From the NCBI RefSeq assembly GCF_017968845.1, contig NZ_CP072876.1, forward strand, positions 1,550,001 to 1,614,000: a stretch of DNA of 64,000 nucleotides. Reading direction: 5' to 3'. Positions 60,970-64,000 of the stretch are shown piece by piece. The notes under the pieces are model-generated. The model was not told the DNA's origin. It was given only the letters and a program-made list of their open reading frames with translations, and made no database searches. A program made the position numbers and the translations under genes. The first letter of the stretch is position 1, and each line of letters begins with the position of its first letter. The stretch is from Microbacterium sp. NIBRBAC000506063 (GTDB taxonomy: Bacteria > Actinomycetota > Actinomycetes > Actinomycetales > Microbacteriaceae).

Positions 60970-62609
60970 CTACTTCTTCTCGGTCCAGGTGCTGTAGAAC
61001 CACGGCCGCGCCTCGTACGTCGTGCCGAAGTCGTGGACGTGCGGCTGGATGCCGAAGACCTGGGTGTCGTCGATGATCGGCAGCCCGTAGCCCTGGTCGA
61101 TCACGTGCCGCTGGATCTCGCCGACGATCCGGGCGCGCTCCTCGTCGGAGGTCGCGACCCCCTGGGCCTCGTACAGCGCGTCCAGGGTGCTGTCCGACTC
61201 GGCGTACGCGTACAGGTTCGAGTAGCCGGAGTGGTAGTTGACCGTCTGACGCACCCAGGCATCCGCCTCGGGCCAGCCGTTGCGGCGCACCGCGACGTTC
61301 GGATCGGCCAGGACCGTCGAGTAGTTCGCGTAGTCGGTCTCCTTGATCTCCAGCTCGATCCCGAGCTTCTTCAGCTGCCACTGCACGAGCTGGAAGAGCG
61401 GCTTGGCGGTGCTGTCGAAGACGTCGACGTAGGTCAGCAGGTGCAGGCGCTCGCCGTCCTTGGTGCGGTAGCCCTCGGCATCCAGCTCGGTCCAGCCCGC
61501 CTCGTCCAGGAGCCGGTTCGACTCGTCCGGGTCGTAGGCGAGCTCGGCGGAGAGGTCCACGTAGCCGAAGGTCGTCGGGGTCACCGTGCTCGTGGCGACC
61601 TGCCAGTGCCCCGTGTAGAGGTCGTCGATGATCTGCTGCCGGTCGATGCCGTGCTGCAGGGCGCGCCGCACATTGACGTCGTCGACGAAGGGCGCCGACT
61701 GGCGGACGTCCCAGACGTTGGCGTTGCCGGCGCCCTGGATGCCGACGACAGTGATCCCGGCCGCCTCGAGGCCGGCCTCCTCGCTGGGCTGGATGTAGCG
61801 GATCAGGTCGGCCTCGCCCGACTTCAGCGAGCCCAGACGGACGCTGTCCTCGGTGACGGGGATCACGATGACCTGGTCGAGGTAGGCCTCGCCCTGGTGC
61901 TCCAGGCTGGGCGGCGCCCAGTCGTAGCCCTCGCGCTTGGCGAAGACGATCTCCTTGCCGTAGGTCTCGGACTCGACGAAGAACGGTCCGGAGCCGATGA
62001 TGCCGGTGATCTGCGACTGGGCTTCCAGTGTCGCATCGATGGTCGCATCGGCGACCAGGGAGGTGCGCCAGAACGACAGGATGTTGAGGAACGGCGCGTA
62101 GGGAGCGGTGAGGACGACGGTGACCGTCTGGGCCTCGTCGTCGGCGGTGACCGACTCGACGTCGGGGAACCAGTTGTTCGCCGGGATTCCCTTCTCGGCG
62201 TCGCCGAAGGCCTGCCACTCGAGGTTGCGCTGCACGCTCGCGGCGTCGAGCGGGGTGCCGTCGCTGTACGTGACGCCGTCGATGATCTCGAACGTGTAGG
62301 TCAGGCCGTCGTCGGAGATCGTCCAGTCCGAGGCGATGTAGGGCAGCAGCGCGCCGGTGGCCGGGTCGCGATAGATCAGCCGGTCGGTGATGTTGGTGAC
62401 GTAGCCGCTGTCCTGCCAGGTGCCGCTGGACTGGAGCTGCGTGTTGCTCGACAGCTCGGCGTCGAGGTAGATGAGAGTGCCGCCGGCCTTGTCTGTGCTC
62501 CCGGCGCTCTCGGGGCCGGTGGCGGCCGGTGCGGCGCAGCCGGCCAGGAGTGCTCCGGATGCCAGTGCGCCGACAACGGCGAGGACGAGGCGTGGGGACG
62601 AATGCTCAT
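60970..62609 (-). CDS. Binding lipoprotein of peptide-type ABC transporter
   Basis: Family 5 binding protein of 546 residues after repair. Signal peptide with lipobox LLAGC (LVLAVVGALASGALLAGC). Domain landmarks: GGTLIYLDAELSSNTQLQ, NITDRLIYRDPATG, ITGIIGSGPFFVESET and VNVRRALQHGIDRQQI. One break at GGGG 62594-62597, within the signal peptide. GCAGGAG precedes ATG 62609. The opening recalls a subgroup (TIGR04028-like) found beside flavin enzymes of sulfur scavenging; that link is from memory and needs checking. First gene of the operon, divergent from the flavin monooxygenase. Confidence 0.9.
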
Positions 62610-62755
62610 GGTGTGCTCCTGCGGCGAGAGAGGGTAGGGACGTCGATCACGGGACTCGGTCATGCAAGCAGTCGTTCGGCGTCGGGGCGTGAGGCGACGT
62701 CACACGGGGCAATTCGATGTCATCTGCCGACACACAAGGTCGCCGATCTTCATCT

Positions 62756-62767
62756 TCCGCGCGCGGA
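62756..62767. promoter_or_regulatory. Palindrome TCCGCGCGCGGA in divergent promoter
   Basis: Perfect 12-base palindrome in the 187-base gap between the transporter operon and the flavin monooxygenase gene, 29 bases before the latter. A possible operator; its GC-only sequence could also be chance in this genome. Confidence 0.35.
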
Positions 62768-62796
62768 GGCGCTTCACACTCGTACAGTCGATCGAC

Positions 62797-64000
62797 ATGA
62801 CCTCCCTTGCCGCCGTCGCGCCCCGCGTCGCGACCCTCGACCACTTCGACCGTGAGCTCGACACCCTGCTGATCGGTGTCGCCTCCCGTGCTGCGGATCA
62901 GGAGCGCTCTCGCACGCTGCTGCGCGACGACGTCGCCGCGCTGCAGGCGATCGGGTTCGGCTCGCTCCGCCTCCCGGTCGAATCCGGAGGGCTCGGCCTG
63001 AGCTTCGAGCAGTACATCGAACGCCTGATCCGGGTCGGCACGGCCGACTCGAACCTCGCGCACATCTATCGCGGGCACGTGGCGTTCGTCGAGAGCCTGC
63101 TGGCCGGGCACGACCCCGACCCCGCGCACACCCGACTCTGGATCGACCGGATCGCCGCCGGAGACCTCATCGGCAATGCGCAGTCCGAGAGGAACGCGAC
63201 CGCCGACATCACCACCGTGCTCGAACGCGACGGCGACCGGCTCACGCTCACCGGCCGGAAGTACTACACGACCGGCAGCATCTACGCCGACTGGATCCAG
63301 TTGAGCGCCCTCGAGGGCGAGCAGCGGGTCGGTGTCACGGTCTCCACGAAGGATCCCGGGGTCGCCTCGGCCGACGACTGGGACGGCTTCGGTCAGCTTC
63401 TCACCGGTACGGGCACGACGACCTTCGACCGCGTCGCGGTCGACCCTGCCGATGTCGTGGTCGCGGGCGAGGACGCCGACCGCGGCGACCACATCGCCGC
63501 GGTCTTCCAGCTCGTCCTGCTGGCGGTCGTGGCGGGCATCGGGCAGGCGGCGCTGCGCGACACGGTCGAGTTCGTGCGTCCGCGACGGCGCGTGTTCGGG
63601 TTCGCCGGCGAGACGCTGCCGCGCGAGGACGTGCTCGTCCAGGAGACCGTGGGCGCCGTGTCGAGCGCGGCGGATGCCGCCGTGCGACTGGTGGTCTCGG
63701 GCGCCCGCGACATCGAACGTGCTCTCGCCCGCAGGCAGGAGGGCGACGCCGACGCGCTCGGCGACGTACTGCTGGACGTCTTCCGCCTTCAGCAGGTCGT
63801 CGCCCCCATCGTCCTGGACGCCATCACCGAGCTCTTCGAGGTGGGGGAGCCTCCGCAGTGAGCGGCCGCATCGCCCTCGACCGGCACTGGCGGAACGCGC
63901 GCACCGTGCACTCGCACAATCCGGCCGCACAGCGACGCCGCGCCATCGGCGACTTCGAGCTGAACGGCCGCAGACCCGTGTGGCGTGGGGCCGCGGCCGC
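62797..64000 (+). CDS. Acyl-CoA dehydrogenase-fold flavin monooxygenase (DszC/SfnB-like), partial
   Basis: Flavoprotein with the acyl-CoA dehydrogenase fold. N-terminal helical domain (LLRDDVAALQAIGFGSLRLPVESGGLGLSFEQYIERLI), middle domain GNAQSERNATADITTVLERDGDRLTLTGRKYYTTGS, then the C-terminal helical domain. The motif GRKYYTTGS is typical of the DszC/SfnB/SfnC group that oxidises sulfur compounds with reduced flavin. A break at GGGGG 63843-63847 creates a false stop at 63861; repaired, the protein continues as GGASAVSGRIALDRHWRNAR and runs off the window. ATG 62797 lacks a clear RBS. Divergent from the ABC operon, which may import its substrate. Confidence 0.82.

Overview
The window is very high in G+C and carries a gene set typical of a free-living actinobacterium of the family Microbacteriaceae, most likely Microbacterium. 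The pointers are the words GGATGCCG and CGGCATCC recurring throughout, many ATGA or GTGA gene overlaps, several apparently leaderless LacI- and TetR-type regulators, cydABDC respiration genes, ClpC, and a MetS-type small transporter subunit. It looks like chromosome: I see no phage, plasmid, insertion sequence or CRISPR array. The longest stretch without a gene is about 207 bases (33739-33945).

A warning applies to the whole annotation. About 59 places in 34 genes need one extra G or C to keep an obviously real protein in frame, always inside or beside a run of G or C, and I found no place needing a base removed or an A/T added. Housekeeping genes (clpC, radA, pgm, galE, galK, galT, cydD, cydC) are affected as well as accessory ones. 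I read these as homopolymer undercalls in the assembly, not pseudogenes. CDS entries therefore give the full reconstructed span and name the G/C run where the frame breaks.

Layout. 1-4.2 kb (minus strand): peptide ABC transporter with lipoprotein binding protein, DppB-type permease and an apparent permease-ATPase fusion. 4.4-5.7 kb: two TetR regulators. 5.8-11.7 kb: GH3 beta-glycosidase, then a ROK regulator / ChbG-like deacetylase / GPH symporter operon; a shared operator word links the two units. 11.8-16.3 kb: Leloir galactose genes galT-galK-galE facing a LacI regulator. 16.4-20.3 kb: glycerate kinase, phosphoglucomutase, prephenate dehydratase. 20.4-27.8 kb: luciferase-like oxidoreductase, then a LacI-controlled alpha-glucoside locus (GH13 glucosidase plus binding protein and two permeases, with no ATPase of its own). 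27.8-32 kb: GAP-family membrane protein and SulP transporter opposite an NhaP-type antiporter. 32-33.7 kb: two related small membrane proteins plus an HTH regulator. 33.9-39.7 kb: clpC, N-acetyltransferase, two small proteins, radA. 39.9-46.4 kb: cysteine-rich HTH regulator followed by cydABDC. 46.4-54.1 kb: small accessory genes including a tRNA-Ser(CGA), SRAP protein, MarR/NAD(P)-binding pair, a Met/Cys-rich copper-storage-like protein, and the MetP/MetS amino acid transporter. 54.2-57.3 kb: malate synthase G opposite an IclR regulator. 57.4-64 kb: a second peptide-type ABC transporter divergent from a DszC/SfnB-like flavin monooxygenase that runs off the window, suggesting scavenging of organosulfur or similar compounds.

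Four families of short inverted or tandem repeats occupy gaps between genes, mostly where genes converge (11.69, 12.88, 17.54, 20.31, 54.13 and 57.29 kb). The common theme is sugar and peptide uptake with dedicated local repressors, whose candidate operators are often visible inside the promoters.
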